64,000 nt of DNA from Pseudopyrenochaeta lycopersici (taxonomy: Eukaryota > Ascomycota > Dothideomycetes > Pleosporales > Pseudopyrenochaetaceae). Below, piece after piece: positions 1 through 11,656 of the stretch. The stretch is taken from contig NHZP01000049.1 in NCBI GenBank assembly GCA_003313425.1, forward strand, positions 248,001 through 312,000, in the 5' to 3' direction. Numbering within the stretch: position 1 is the first letter of the stretch; the number at the start of each line of letters is the position of its first letter. The position numbers and the translations under genes are program-made. The notes under the pieces were generated by a model that saw nothing but the letters and a program-made list of their open reading frames with translations, was not told the origin of the DNA and searched no databases.

Positions 1-3000
1 ATGAATGTGGCCGACTGTATCGACGCTTACCTGTCACTCTCAGAACGGGTGTTCTGCAGAAGACGACCAATGCCAGCCGATGGCGAAAAGAAGGCATGGT
101 TTCGTTCGGAAGAGCTAGCAGAGGCTGTGAGAGACATAATTAAAAAGCAGGGCCTATATGAAGATGCACTTCTTAAAGACGCGGCAGAAAATACATGCAA
201 GACGTAGGCCAATTGTGTGTTAAGAGTGTAGTGTAAGCTAACAGCCACAGCTTCGTATGCGCAGCAAACAAGCGGACCAGTGAGACAGTCTGCCTTTCGA
301 GCTATCGGAAGCCACGCGGAAACGACGACGTCTTCAACACAGCGAAAATCTGGGAAGCCTGCTGGGCTACTTTAGCAGTCTCGTCTTTCTTCGACCCAGT
401 TACAATAGGGCAATCTAAAGAGGAGTTTGTGGGGCCCAAGGAAGTAACAAATAACCCCATATGGGAGGTGTTGAACCAGGCGCGGCTGGTGTGGGGACCA
501 GAGCCAGTGAATGTGCAGGTCAAGTGCCTGGTTTCGATTGGGGCCGGAGTGCCCTCGCTTCAGTCATTTACATACGGTTTGCGGGATATTGGCGACGAGC
601 TGTACTATATGGCCTCGCAGTCGGACATGACAGCGGACGCGTTTGCGTACCATCAGCGGGTACATGGTACCCCTGAGCAATACTATTATCGATTCAACGT
701 GGTGAACACGCCAATGAACATTGGATTGGATGAATCGAAGAAGGTCTCAGAGATAGCAGTGGCCACCCTGTTTTATCTCGAGACAGAGGAAGTAAACAAA
801 CGCATGCAAGCGTGTGTCCGCAGTATCGGCAAGAGAGACCGTAAGTCATCATGCGGAACAAAACACACCGCCGTTTGTACTGTAGCTAAAGGCAATAGTG
901 AGATATTCGCCATATGATACCATGGAGGATGATCAAAAGGCAGATAATTATATGCATCAATGGATGCAAACCAAGCAAAGCGGGGCAGAGAAGAGGTACA
1001 ATCAGGTGCTGCAACGGCACGAGCTGGAACTTGGACCTAGCCACACGTCGACACTGCAGGCAGTCAACGAACTAGGCTTGTTCTATGCAGAACAAGGAAT
1101 CCTAGACAAGGCACAGCAAATGTATGAGCGGGTGCTACGAGGCAAAGAGGAAACACTCGGGCCTGACCACCTATTAACACTACAGTCAATCAACCGCATA
1201 GGCAAACTTTACAAGAACCAAGGCAAGCTGGACAAGGCAGAGGAGATGTTCGAGCGGGTGCTGCGAGGCAAAGAGAAAGCACTCGGGCCTGGCCAATTAT
1301 CAACACTGCAAACAGCCAACAACCTAGCCCTGCTCTATGCAGACCAAGGCAAATTCCAGGAGGCAGAGCATATGTATGAGCGGGCACTGAGAGGCAAAGA
1401 GGACGCACTCGGACCTGATCATCTATTAACACTACAGGCAGTCAATCGCATGGGAAACCTCTACAAGAACCAAGGCAAGTTGAATAAAGCAGGGCAGATG
1501 TTCGAGCGAGTGCTGTGGGGCAAAGTGGAAGCACTCGGACCTGGCCATCTGTTAACTCGACACACAGCCAACGACCTAGGCGACATTTACAGATCCCAAC
1601 GCAAACTCGGCGAGGCTGCACATATGTTCTCCTGGGCTTCAGGCAAACTGGAAGACTCATTTGAACGAAAGCAAACACCCACTCTGGTGGATCGTAAGAT
1701 CCTCGAAGTGGAGACTGACAAAAGTCTTGCTACTGCGTATGTTCGCGATTCCCCAATCGAAGCTGATACAACACTTTAAATTGAAAGTTCCAGTCCTTAC
1801 TAACTCATACTTTAGTACAAGTCCCAAAGCTAATTTCAGTGGGTACTATGACGAGAGTAATGCTTGGAGTGCACCACAAGTTTCAGTTTTTGATAGGGAC
1901 ACCCAGAGTAGAGGAACCTACCCTTCAACGATAACAATGTCACAATCTAGAGCCAAGATAGAAGCTGCGCCTGCAATTTCCAGTATTTCGAGAATAACAG
2001 GCGATATGATGACGATCAATCGGGGGTTAGGAGCGAGCCATGCCGATGCTATGACGGGAGAAGATATGGAACGTGGGCTTGAATCAGAAGCTGACCCTCA
2101 TAAAAACAACGCAACAGATTTCTGCGATGTAGAAACAACATACTCCGTCGATTCTGCATCAGAAGATTCCAGTCTGCCATACATCCGCATTTTCGTCCGC
2201 CGGCTCGCGCAGGACATGAAAAACGTCATGGGTCTCGTTGATCTATCCGAGATACCTTTGCTACAACATGGTGATGTCTTCAAGACATTTGCTGGAAAGC
2301 TACATGCTGAGTCATCTAACCCGTTCCAATGGGAGACAAGCGTTTTCCTTTATCAGAAGCAGGCGTGAGTATAGTTTATACCCTGTACACTTTAAATAAT
2401 TGGTTACGCTAGAAATCGTGGACATAGCATGCATACATATGTACGATGAAAGTTAACTGCCGCTGAATGTACACTTAGCATCGTCGCTAGGAAACTATGC
2501 TAATGTTTCTATGTGTAGGGAAATCATAAATTCTTTATCATCCTATCTTCAGGATGGAGAACATGCGTGGATCAAAAAAGAAGGCAATGGAGAGAGGGAA
2601 GAATTCGAGTTAGACTCGCTAAGCGCGGAAGAGGAAAGTCTGCAGCGTCAGCCGTTTCAAAAACCCTTGGATGATCTTTCGGCATGGATTCAAGATGTTG
2701 AACATTCGGTGCTGGAAACTCAAGAAGCGGTAGAGTCACCCGAAGATGTCTGTCTTTCAACTGGGCTCGGCGACGACATAGGGTGGGCGTCAAATATATC
2801 CAGAGAGAAGTCCTATGAGTTCGTTCCGCAGTCAGATGCCTACCAATGGCTCGTATCCAAGTTATGCCAACAACAACTACTATCATTTGGAGCTCAAGAT
2901 TTAATGACTGAAATCGGGGCGAAGATTCGGGGTCAACTCCGGATGCGGGAGCCTTTTCATCGGATAAGCCGCCGAATGCCTCTTCCGTTGGCTATGTTCA

Positions 3001-5421
3001 AGTTCTATATTGAATGGGACCTAAAACGCTACGTGCAAGAACAAGGGTTTACTGAGTCTCACCCAAAGATTTTAGACAATATTTATTGTCTGACTGGGTC
3101 ATTCAACGAAGCTCAGGCAATGACTGTGACGAGCTACATGCGCCAAACGTGGCCTGTTACTAGTGGGCACATTTGCAAACTGATAGAGGAATTGATTCAG
3201 CGCCCAAAAGGCCAAGAATGCCGTTGTACGTTTTATTATGGTTACTAATGTTGCTTGGTGCTAATATTGTCGCCACAGATCAGTCGGCAAGCATCAAACT
3301 CAGCGCACAATGTCAGCCGCTAAATCAATGTTCTATATCTGCCACAGGGAGTCCATACTTTCTATCCGAAGTAGCTGAACAGATCGCGTGGCTGGCTGCC
3401 ACATTGCGAACTTCGCCACTACACCAAGGCGTGGCAGTGTGCATCCCACGTATCGACAATCTTTATGTCCAATCGCCAGTAGAGGGCACTTTGCCAGTAT
3501 TAATCTCGGGATCCTGTCGCATCAAATTCAAATTTCAACATGCAGGAGAAGTCTGCAGTGAGACTGGTGGATTCTGCTGGGGCTCTCTCTTCTCCAACCC
3601 AATACTGGTCAGCGGCTACCCAATTCTACGAAGACCACAGTCAAAAACTGGCCTTGAAATGTCTTTGGGAATCATGGCTCACCTTATTCAATCACAACAA
3701 ATAGCCCATTGGGGGGAGAGAATCATCATGAAAGGATATAGCACTTTGCTAGTCGCAACCATGGTCACAAGTAACGTCATTATTTGGCACCTGATCGTCA
3801 GTGGGACGCCCGGTAAACGTATTTCATATATTGATTCCCAACTTGACTCCCTCAATATCAAGACATCAGAGCAGCTCTCACTTCGAATGGTTGAGGGAGC
3901 TCGCCACATTGTTGGGTGGTGTACTAGTGCAACCGATTATTGTGGTAAGCGCTACTTGAAGCCTTTCCCAGGCGACTACATTAGTTCTTCTAACCCGTCA
4001 CGATAGGTCATGCAATTGCTAATCACGAGGTCTCAGCAGCTGGACTACAAAAGCCACCATCGTCCATAGTCATTGATCGCATGTATATCGAAGCAGGAAC
4101 GGATGTCGTTGGTGGGCTCAACATGGCCATAAATAGGAAAGAGCAGCCTTTTTGGCTTCAGCGAGAAAGCGACTATCCTAGCCTGCTGGGATGGGTAGCT
4201 CTTCAGCCCATCGTTTTCTATGATGTATTCGATCGTCGAGCTTGGTTGATTGATGGTGTATCTGCGTTGCTTCACCTGGTACGTTTATCCCTGCATCGAG
4301 ACAAAAACGACCCGGAGTCCCCTTACGAATGGGTCTTTGACACCAACAAATTCAAAGACACGTGGGATGGCTGTACCGGTCGTACAGCAGCGTTAAAGAC
4401 CCTTAAGAGTTGGGAAAATCTTGGGTTGAATGTTTATGTAAAAGATCAGGTAATGCGTGACGGACAGCTTGATACGAGGTACTCCACACTAAAGGAACGA
4501 GTTGAAAAATTACTACACTCGCTCGAGATAGTCATCGATAGGCAAGTACAGACTGCTTCACAAGATGGCATTACGATTAAGCAAACCGTAAATCCCCGCA
4601 AGAGCATTGTTGGATTTGACATTCTAGATGTTATCAAGCCGCTTGGTCCCATTGGCACACGCATAACGCATCACAACATATGGGGCGACGTATGGGCTGA
4701 CTTGATACCTGCCATCGGGGCGACTACCATTTTCGGTAGTGGCTATGGTGACCTTATTCGCCCTGATAGCCCAAACACAGTCTGCAGCCTTTGGAAGACC
4801 ATACCTACGGGCATGGACTACATGGCAGCTTCTGTATCCACTCTCAAGATGCTTTACGACCAGCGGCTTCAGAGGCTAGGCCCTGATTTGAGCATTGGCG
4901 AGATGACAAGCAAGATGATGTGGAAGTCGACGAATGAGCCCTTTAAGACATGCGGATGTTCACAGGGCAATACTATAGAGGATCAAGATCATGTCTCTCC
5001 CGTGCAGTTTATTGTATCAAAGACGCATTTGGGGTCATTAATTTTGCCAAGAAACTTGTCTCCGGTCGACATAGAAAAGCTGAATCCAAAAGGCGCTGTC
5101 GTTTTTGCAAATCTGTCAGTATGGGGCCGAAGAAAGAATGGCAAGGCTGTTGAGGGGGAAAGTAAAAACGACGGTGCACTAAGCCCGAGAAGCACCAGCG
5201 ACAGTCAAGGGACAGCCGGTCTTTCTGCAGTTACCTCAGATGCAACACAGTTCACTCAGACAACAAACACAACGGTACCAAGCTCAGTGTCTCCAAACGA
5301 GGAAGCTGATCACGTTGCTAGCAACGCGAAGACCGAGGATAAGGGTTCAAAGGAAAAGAGAAGGCACAAATGGGGTTTACTTGCTTGGAAGAAGAAGAAG
5401 AAGAAGGGAGAGAAGAAGTAA
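1..5421 (+). CDS. Patatin-like / TPR repeat protein with long fungal C-terminal region (5' partial)
   Basis: The gene is open at the left edge; the ATG at 1 is probably internal because the patatin GxSxG nucleophile elbow is not in the window. Exons inferred: 1-203, 251-840, 899-1736, 1816-2364, 2519-3225, 3279-3944, 4007-5421; phases agree at every join and the sum (4968 nt) is divisible by three. Residues 1-270 match the second half of a patatin phospholipase domain (KIWEACWAT, FFDPVTIG, CLVSIGAGVPSL, YYRFNV). About five kinesin-light-chain-type TPRs follow (LGPDHLLTLQSINRIGKLY). The 1737-1815 intron has GTATGT, TACTAAC and TTTAG and links the TPR part to a region of unknown function (QCSISATGSPYF, VAEQIAWLAATLRTSP), ending in a Lys-rich tail. 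The catalytic Asp motif DGA/DGG appears replaced (FVGPKEVTNNP), so lipase activity is doubtful. Such proteins often act in NLR-like recognition. It could instead be two genes, the second starting near 1937. Confidence 0.7.
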
Positions 5422-6238
5422 TTTCCAGGTACCTTATTTGTGTTGTAAGTGGAGAACACGTTCCTCGTAACAAAATTTCTTGACACTACACCGATTTATG
5501 ACCTAGATTTGTTTCCGTCCTCTTCCATTTGGTTGTCTCGATATATGCAACTTCAATTCAATTGTGGTTTAGTGCATACAATAGCACTTCACACGGCTTT
5601 AAGTATATTCTAGTTCTTATTGGTGTGAAGACCTCTTTCCGAACTTTCACACTAGTACTTTGCACCAATCTTTGAAACACATCCAAGCTTCAGCCATGCC
5701 TCTCGAGGTTTACTAAGGTAGCATATAAAATTAATTATCATATATGAAGTGCATAACTTGTAGGTAATGACTGCTTCATTTGATTTGATCCAGTTTGTGC
5801 CCTTACTGCACAAGTCGAGGGATACGGTGATTCAGCATTGGATTCATAGAAAGCTTATGGAGTGTCTGTAATGCGTTTGGAAACTTTTGCACTGCCATCA
5901 TTCTTCCCGAGACCATCTTTTGGCATCACCATCTGTCCACCTTCGGCCGTTCAGTGGAGACATAGTATTAGAAACTGCATCCAGATTAGCGGTCTACTCG
6001 CACTAACACTGGAAACTGCCTTATGTTTTGCCATTGAAGCCTATAGCTTCATGTTTGGACTAGCAACCCATGTTACGAAAAGCTGTGTTGCCGCACGGCG
6101 GGGGGGGGGGGGGGGGGGGGTGCGGGCGCGTGCACATGCTCATAGCATATAGGGAGATGGCACGATCGTTTGTTGGTAGTGCAGGTATAAGTTTACCTGC
6201 TGGTTTGACAGCAGCATGGAAATGTTCGGTTCGCTCGG
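5422..6238. other. Intergenic region with a 21-base G run
   Basis: I see no supported gene. An uninterrupted G run occupies 6100-6120 and is followed by a GC-rich patch. A short TA microsatellite lies near 6347-6357, inside the neighbouring gene's 3' part. Short open frames here have no recognisable motif. Confidence 0.5.
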
Positions 6239-6981
6239 TCAAGGACTGAGGTGGGGTATTATTGCACTGTAGGGGTGTAGCAACACAGCTGAGTGGTGAT
6301 TTTTGTCAGTGAGGCGTTTTGTACAATGTTTAAAACAACAGGTTTCTATATATATATGCTTCATCCTGCAAGGCGTGAGAGGGTCCCTGAATAGCTCACA
6401 AAAGCATTTTTCGTCGCAGTCGTCACCGTTACCGCATCGCGGTATACAATGCGCCATGGGGAAATTGCAGTTGTTCCTGCAGTCGCGACTGGAGCCAGAC
6501 TGGTGGAGTAAGCGTTGTTGACAGCACTAGGCTGTACAACAAATCGCTGCGACCATACGCATTTCGGTTTCTTCACGCAACCTAGTTCAAGTTGTGGTAA
6601 GCCATAATAATTGCATCAAGGATGTCGAGAGGTGGAAGAGGGACAAACCTGGACCCTGCAAAGACCATGCCGGTCGCTGAACAGCTGGCACTCACACCGA
6701 GTCTTGCCAGCAGCATCCTTGCCGCATCGATTCATGTACCTGGGCATTGCGATGGTGCATTCGTTCCATATACCGCTCGGCGGCGCGCCTGTGATAGCTG
6801 TAACAGATTTCGTTCTCAATACGGGTATCGTCTCCGAGAGCAGCGACGTCGATTGCAAGATTGACGGTATCGGCCGTGTCAGAGCTTGAAGTGAAGGCGA
6901 GGTCCCAACCTGAACGTGGGTATTAGTGTTCCCAGCGGCAAGCAGGCCGATGGCTGCGAACAAGACGTGGTGGAAGTACAT
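6239..6981 (-). CDS. Small secreted cysteine-rich protein with a duplicated Cys motif (putative)
   Basis: The chosen ATG at 6981 is followed by a signal-peptide-like stretch (MYFHHVLFAAIGLLAAG); an upstream in-frame ATG at 7146 would bury it. Exon 1 (6981-6649) has a Ser/Thr-rich middle and ends in a cysteine motif starting NECTIAMPRYMNRCG. A second frame at 6499-6239 carries a related motif starting NNCNFPMAHCIPRCG. Joining across 6648-6500 (GT...AG, phase 0) gives 197 residues. The two 37-residue motifs align without gaps with 13 identities, including five cysteines, RCG, C-x-C-x-LF and the final CR. No known family is recognised. The length and cysteine content suggest an effector-like extracellular protein. 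The GTTTGT donor is weak, so two separate neighbouring paralogues, one incomplete, remain possible. Confidence 0.45.
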
Positions 6982-7655
6982 GACTGAAGTAGCGGGACGT
7001 GGCGCCGGGTCGGTGAAAAAACTGTTGAGGCGGCCTTGATTCACAAAGGACGTTTGTGGTTGAAAGAGCACGTTAGCATAGAGATAGAGATTGCCAATTA
7101 TCGGAGTGTGAGAGACAGTTTGTTCAAGTTGTGTCGGTTGGTCCATTTACTCCCAGAGCGAAGCCAGGCAAGGTGGAAGAAATCTAAATACGGATAATCA
7201 GGATGACAGTAGATAAAAGTGAAGTGACGTAGAATTGTGCGGCATCCATTGTATCAACCGTGCGCAGTTAGGTTAAACGGAGCTACATTTTACCTTGCAT
7301 CTAAAAATCAGCGACGGACCGGTAAAGTAGGTCACAGCATCGTCTCAGCAGTCGAAACTGAATAAATTGACCAATGCGTTTAAAATTTGTTAGATAACAC
7401 GCTGATCTAATTGTTTGCGTGATGCGGAGGAACATCGTCAAACGGTTAACGCTCGTAATTTCTATTGATGACCTACACAATGTGGCGATGATGCAACGAG
7501 TTGAGGCTATAGGTGCATGCTATGAGTTGATAATTGGGATTTCCGTAATACCAAATACCAAATAAAATATCACAGGAGAATTAAGGCGCATTATTGAAGC
7601 AAACTCCCTAGAATTGGCACAGCCCAAAATCCCTTTAATAGATTGGCCCTCACGA
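6982..7655. promoter_or_regulatory. Intergenic region upstream of the Cys-rich gene
   Basis: This gap lies between the 5' end of the Cys-rich gene and the 3' end of the dioxygenase, both on the minus strand. It must hold the promoter of the former and the terminator of the latter. I see no repeat or RNA gene. Confidence 0.35.
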
Positions 7656-9351
7656 CTACGAGAGCTGCACATCCTGAGCGTCAACCCAATTCCCGTGTAA
7701 GCCAGCCCTCAACCTGATAGGCAGATCTATAATTGCTTGTGGCTCCTCAAAGTTCCTGGTGTCTACTATCTGTAGCTCGCTGGCCATCGACGCATAGTTA
7801 TTAACAAGCAACACGATCCAGCCGTCTCCTTCGGCAGTGTCTGTGCTCTTTCTTTGAATAAAGATAGGCTCCTGAACGAGATGGGTGCGGCCTGGAAAGT
7901 ATTTACGAATGGTATTAGAATTGCAGTCCAGATGGCCAAGAGCGTTGTACGGTGGGTGCCCGCCACCCATTCTTGGCATGACGGTAGAGAAGTCCGTTCC
8001 CAGACTCGGATCCATCAAGTCAAAGAATGAATGTGTATATTTCTTCCCAGAAAACCTCTCATCGATTCGAGGAAACTCGCAGTCCTCGTCGCCAAGAACT
8101 TCGTGCATGGGAAGGTCGAGATCCGTGGACTTGGGGTCAAAGGTGAAGCGAACCAGTTGTGCGGATATCTCCCGGGGATTGGGTGCATTCCCCTCTGCGT
8201 CTGGCCACCAAAAGAAAACATTCTTATCAGTTAATGGCAGATCAAACACTATATTCCCCGAGTCATCTTCATAAGCGTTGACGGTATGGCCTGGAAAAGC
8301 ATTTGGTGCGCGGAACCACTTGACATCAGAACCGGTCGCGCCTCGGCGAGGAAGAACCCCCACATAAAATGGGACGTTGGGATCCCATTGCCAGTGTTCG
8401 CCTCCTTGCTTCATGCGATCTATATCACAAGTCTGTGGGATGATGGGAAATATCACCTACACCAATAAGTGTGCATTCACTGCCACTACAAGCCGTGAAC
8501 TTACCCAGTTCTCTGTGACGGCAAAGTCATGAATCATTGCCACAACGGGGGCGACCAGCCACACCGTTTCAGTAAATTTTCCCGTCGAGTCGATGGAAAA
8601 GTAGCACACATCAGGAGTGCCATCGCCCTTGGCTTCATAGCCAAAGCAGAGAAGTTCTTTCGTTTTCCCGTCGAATTTTGGGTGCGCCGTAAACGTAACG
8701 CAGGGTAGTTGTCCGTTGAAGTCTTCCAAGCCAATAGTCTCAAGGGTCTCAGGGTCAATCGAATAGGGAGGAGAGTCCTCTTTACAGGCGAGAAGACGCC
8801 CATTGAAGTAAAGAACGTTGGTGTTCGCGGTGCTGCGGACCTTGAACTCGACAGCATCCGTGAACTTATTGCGATATTTGCCTACAGCAACATGTAAGAG
8901 GACATTAAGCACCAGCCTGCGGAAATTATATACCAATCAAGGCTCTCCTTGCTTCTCGTTCCCTGACAAACTTTTCCGTCCTTACATACCGCTGCTTGAA
9001 GTGGCAACGTCCGTCTTTTATCCGGAATGCGCTGACATTTCCATCTCCATTGAACCACTGTGACTTCCATTAGCGACTGATAAAACATACTGCCAAGCGT
9101 CTTCAACATAGGGTGCACACCAGATCATTTTCGATGAAAGGCGGGAACTGGGGGTCTGGCATCACTCGATAAAAGGTCCCGTCTATCTCAGAAGGAATCT
9201 CGCCTCGGACCTCTAGACTCTGTATCTCTCCCTCGAAGCGACATGGCTTCATGAACTCCGAGAATTGCGGGAGCTTTGGAAACGCTCGCGGAGCCTGTGT
9301 TGCTTTGAAGTGGCCGGCCATGTTGGAAATACGCGATGTTTGATAGGACAA
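7656..9351 (-). CDS. Carotenoid oxygenase family dioxygenase (stilbene-cleaving type)
   Basis: The family consists of Fe(II)-dependent enzymes that cleave a C=C double bond with O2; fungal and bacterial members cleave carotenoids, resveratrol or lignostilbenes to aldehydes. Exons inferred: 9351-9121, 9057-8934, 8881-8505 and 8456-7656, giving 510 residues, a normal length. Introns are 63, 52 and 48 bp with GT-AG ends. The four expected iron-binding His contexts are visible: TFTAHPKFDG, MIHDFAVTENW, FPGHTVNAYED and GLHGNWVDAQ. Family hallmarks WFNGDGNVSAF and the N-terminal GTFYRVMPDPQFPP are present. An alternative start at the internal Met of NMAGHFK is possible. It sits head-to-tail with an aldehyde dehydrogenase, which would oxidise the aldehydes it makes, pointing to a stilbene-like or phenylpropene substrate rather than a carotenoid; that substrate is inferred. 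Confidence 0.88.
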
Positions 9352-9769
9352 TACAGTAAGGGGAGTATATTTGCAATAAGTGTTCGTGATCTTGAATTGA
9401 ATTTCACCTTCGAATGTTCACAATATTGCGCACTTTTTAATGCGGGTGAGCCGCATGCGGATGTGGCGGTGTACGCCGGAGCTCAGGCGCTTAACTCCCC
9501 GGCAGTTACCCCGTCCTCTCTTGCCGAGCTGAAAACCTTCTACCCCCGCACATGTTTCATTCTTGGTTCCACCGAAATAGATCGAAAAAAAAACTTTATT
9601 GGGATTGAAAGTCGGCACCTGAGAGCTGCTATCAAAAAGGGTTGCGAAAATGGCGTTGGTGGGGATCAGTGGCACCCTGAGAGAAATCACCAATTTGAAG
9701 TGCACGAGCATGTTGGCAAAGAGGAACGAAGTACTGAACATTTGCTATGTCTTAGCAACTTGAATAAAG

Positions 9770-11354
9770 CTACGGATGCAGAATAATAGTCTTGGTCTGA
9801 AGGAACTCCTCAAACCCCCAATGAGCCCCAAATCGCCCCCATCCGCTGTCCTTCCTCCCTCCATGTGGCAATGTAAACTCATCGTGAACTGTGGTCGAGT
9901 TGACGTGAACCGCTCCAGTCTCGAGCTTCTTCGCAATTTTCAATGCTTTGAGATGATTAGAGCTGAATACAGCTCCTGATAAGCCATACGAAGACGCATT
10001 CACTATTGTGACGGCTTCTTCTTCGTCATCATAAACCACGAATCCAAGCAATGGCCCAAATGACTCTACGCTCCAGAAATCCATGTCTTCGGTGATATCT
10101 TCAAGGAACGTTGCTGTACTGTGTTCTTCTATATCGACCACGTTTGATTTCGCGCCCTTTTGCTTTGCATCGCTGATAAGCGCGTCAATCCTAACTTGGC
10201 TTTTCACGTTGATGACTTTAATGACCTGCTGTGACTCTTTCAGCATCTTCTCACGAAGGATGGTTCGGAACTTCTCCTCCACCGATCGCGCCATGAGGAC
10301 CAGATCTGTAGCCATGCAAATTTGGCCGGACTGTTGTTTCAAATGATTAGCAGGGAATGCTAATTCAAAGAAGTTGTGTTACTTACGTTGAGGAACGCAC
10401 CGAATAGTACTTGATCGGCTGCTCTTTCCAGGTCCGCATCTGCCATCACAATGGCGAAGTTCTTGCCTCCCAATTCAAGTGTCACGGGCTTGAGGTAGAA
10501 ACCAGCTCTTTGAGCTATTTGTCGGCCTACAGATGTAGATCCAGTGAAGTTGCATTTTCGAACAGCTTTGTGGGATATCATGGCTTCAAAGCAGCTGGCA
10601 GCATCCTCTGGGCGATGTTGCACATAGTTAACCACACCAGGAGGGAATCCAGCGTCCTGGAACAACCTCGCAATCATGAAGTGAGTCCTTGGACTAAGTT
10701 CTGAACCCTATGTGGCATGGAGCATCAGCAGAAGTTAAGTTTCTCCGGGGAACAGACATGCCTACCTTAAGGACTACTGTGTTACCTGCACCTACCGCAG
10801 CAGCAACTGCTCGAAGACCCAGAATCAAGGGCGCATTCCATGGCGCAATAGCAAGCACAACCCCTAGGGGCTCTTTGATGACAACTGCATGTGCTTCTGG
10901 ATCATTGACTATAGGAACTGTTCCGGATAGAACTCCAGCCCCTACGGTGGCTGCACAACCCTCAGCAATTGCTATCGCATCAAGGACATTGATTTGTGCC
11001 CACAGAGCAGTGCATGAAATCTCTTGTTGTATTAAAGCCTGGACCTCATCGGCTCTATCTCGAAGAAGCTGTGAACGTCTTAGTTTTCATAGCATCATAT
11101 TTCAATCTTTTTGAACTCACCTGCGCAAAGCTATTGAACAGCGTTCGTCGTTCAGCTGGTTGTGACTCTTTCCAAGTAGTGAATGCACGAGCACACGATT
11201 CGATTGCCTTGATACACAACTCTGGCGTCGCCCCGACTGCGGAGATTCCATGGTTGTTGCTGTTGTCGGGGTTTGGCTGGAAGAGAGGAGCAGGTTGACT
11301 CTTTGTAGGAACAATTTCGGCGCTGTGGATAATGAGTGGGATAGTGGAGGGCAT
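9770..11354 (-). CDS. Aldehyde dehydrogenase (vanillin/salicylaldehyde dehydrogenase-like)
   Basis: An NAD(P)-dependent ALDH superfamily enzyme that oxidises aldehydes to acids. Exons inferred: 11354-11121, 11068-10766, 10707-10387 and 10330-9770, giving 472 residues; all three introns (52, 58, 56 bp) are phase 0. Visible family signatures in order: IAPWNAPLILGLRAVAAA with GNTVVLKGSE (cofactor site), FTGSTSVGRQIAQ, the general-base motif TLELGGKNFAIV, the nucleophile SGQICMATD, and the E-x-FGP motif SVESFGPLLGF. C-terminal HGGRKDSGWGRFG is also typical. The best family resemblance is to aromatic ALDHs. It lies just upstream of the dioxygenase on the same strand and is divergent from the FAH gene, sharing the 11355-11656 promoter. 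The likely role is conversion of benzaldehydes released by the dioxygenase to benzoates. Confidence 0.92.
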
Positions 11355-11656
11355 TTTGAAATGTCAAGGCAACGTGTCGTGGTCAAGCTAGCTGTGGATA
11401 TGATTCTAAGAATAATCCAGACAGTGGGGAAACTCGGAGATAGATAACGCGTGAAGGCGACAACGCATACCTTCCTACCGGAGTGTACGGCATGCAAGAG
11501 CGAGTAGCACTGCCGACCTTCGGAACATCCGATCTGGCCGGGTGGAAATCCGGCTGCACAGGCCTAGGTCCTAGCCGGAAGGAACCCCAAACAATTTATA
11601 ATGCCTCACATAATACAGAATGAACCATATCGCTACACTTCATTCAAACAATCAGG
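11355..11656. promoter_or_regulatory. Divergent promoter between ALDH and FAH genes
   Basis: Only about 300 bp separate the two start codons. It contains a GC-rich imperfect palindrome at 11550-11578, with CCGGCT mirrored by AGCCGG around a central CCTAGG, plus further CGG/CCG triplets nearby. CCG/CGG inverted triplets are the usual recognition pattern of Zn2Cys6 regulators, and such a gene lies 2.7 kb away. Binding is inferred. Confidence 0.45.

Noticed and set aside
1..207. ATG at position 1 as a true start codon
   Set aside because: The sequence that follows is the middle of a patatin domain; the nucleophile motif would lie upstream, so the gene is cut by the window edge.
1661..1780. Stop at 1779 as the end of the TPR protein
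   Set aside because: A strong intron (GTATGT at 1737, TACTAAC, TTTAG at 1815) skips it and joins the next frame in phase.
7885..8274. Plus-strand open frames across the dioxygenase gene
   Set aside because: They are opposite-strand shadows of a well-supported coding region and have no motif or splice context.
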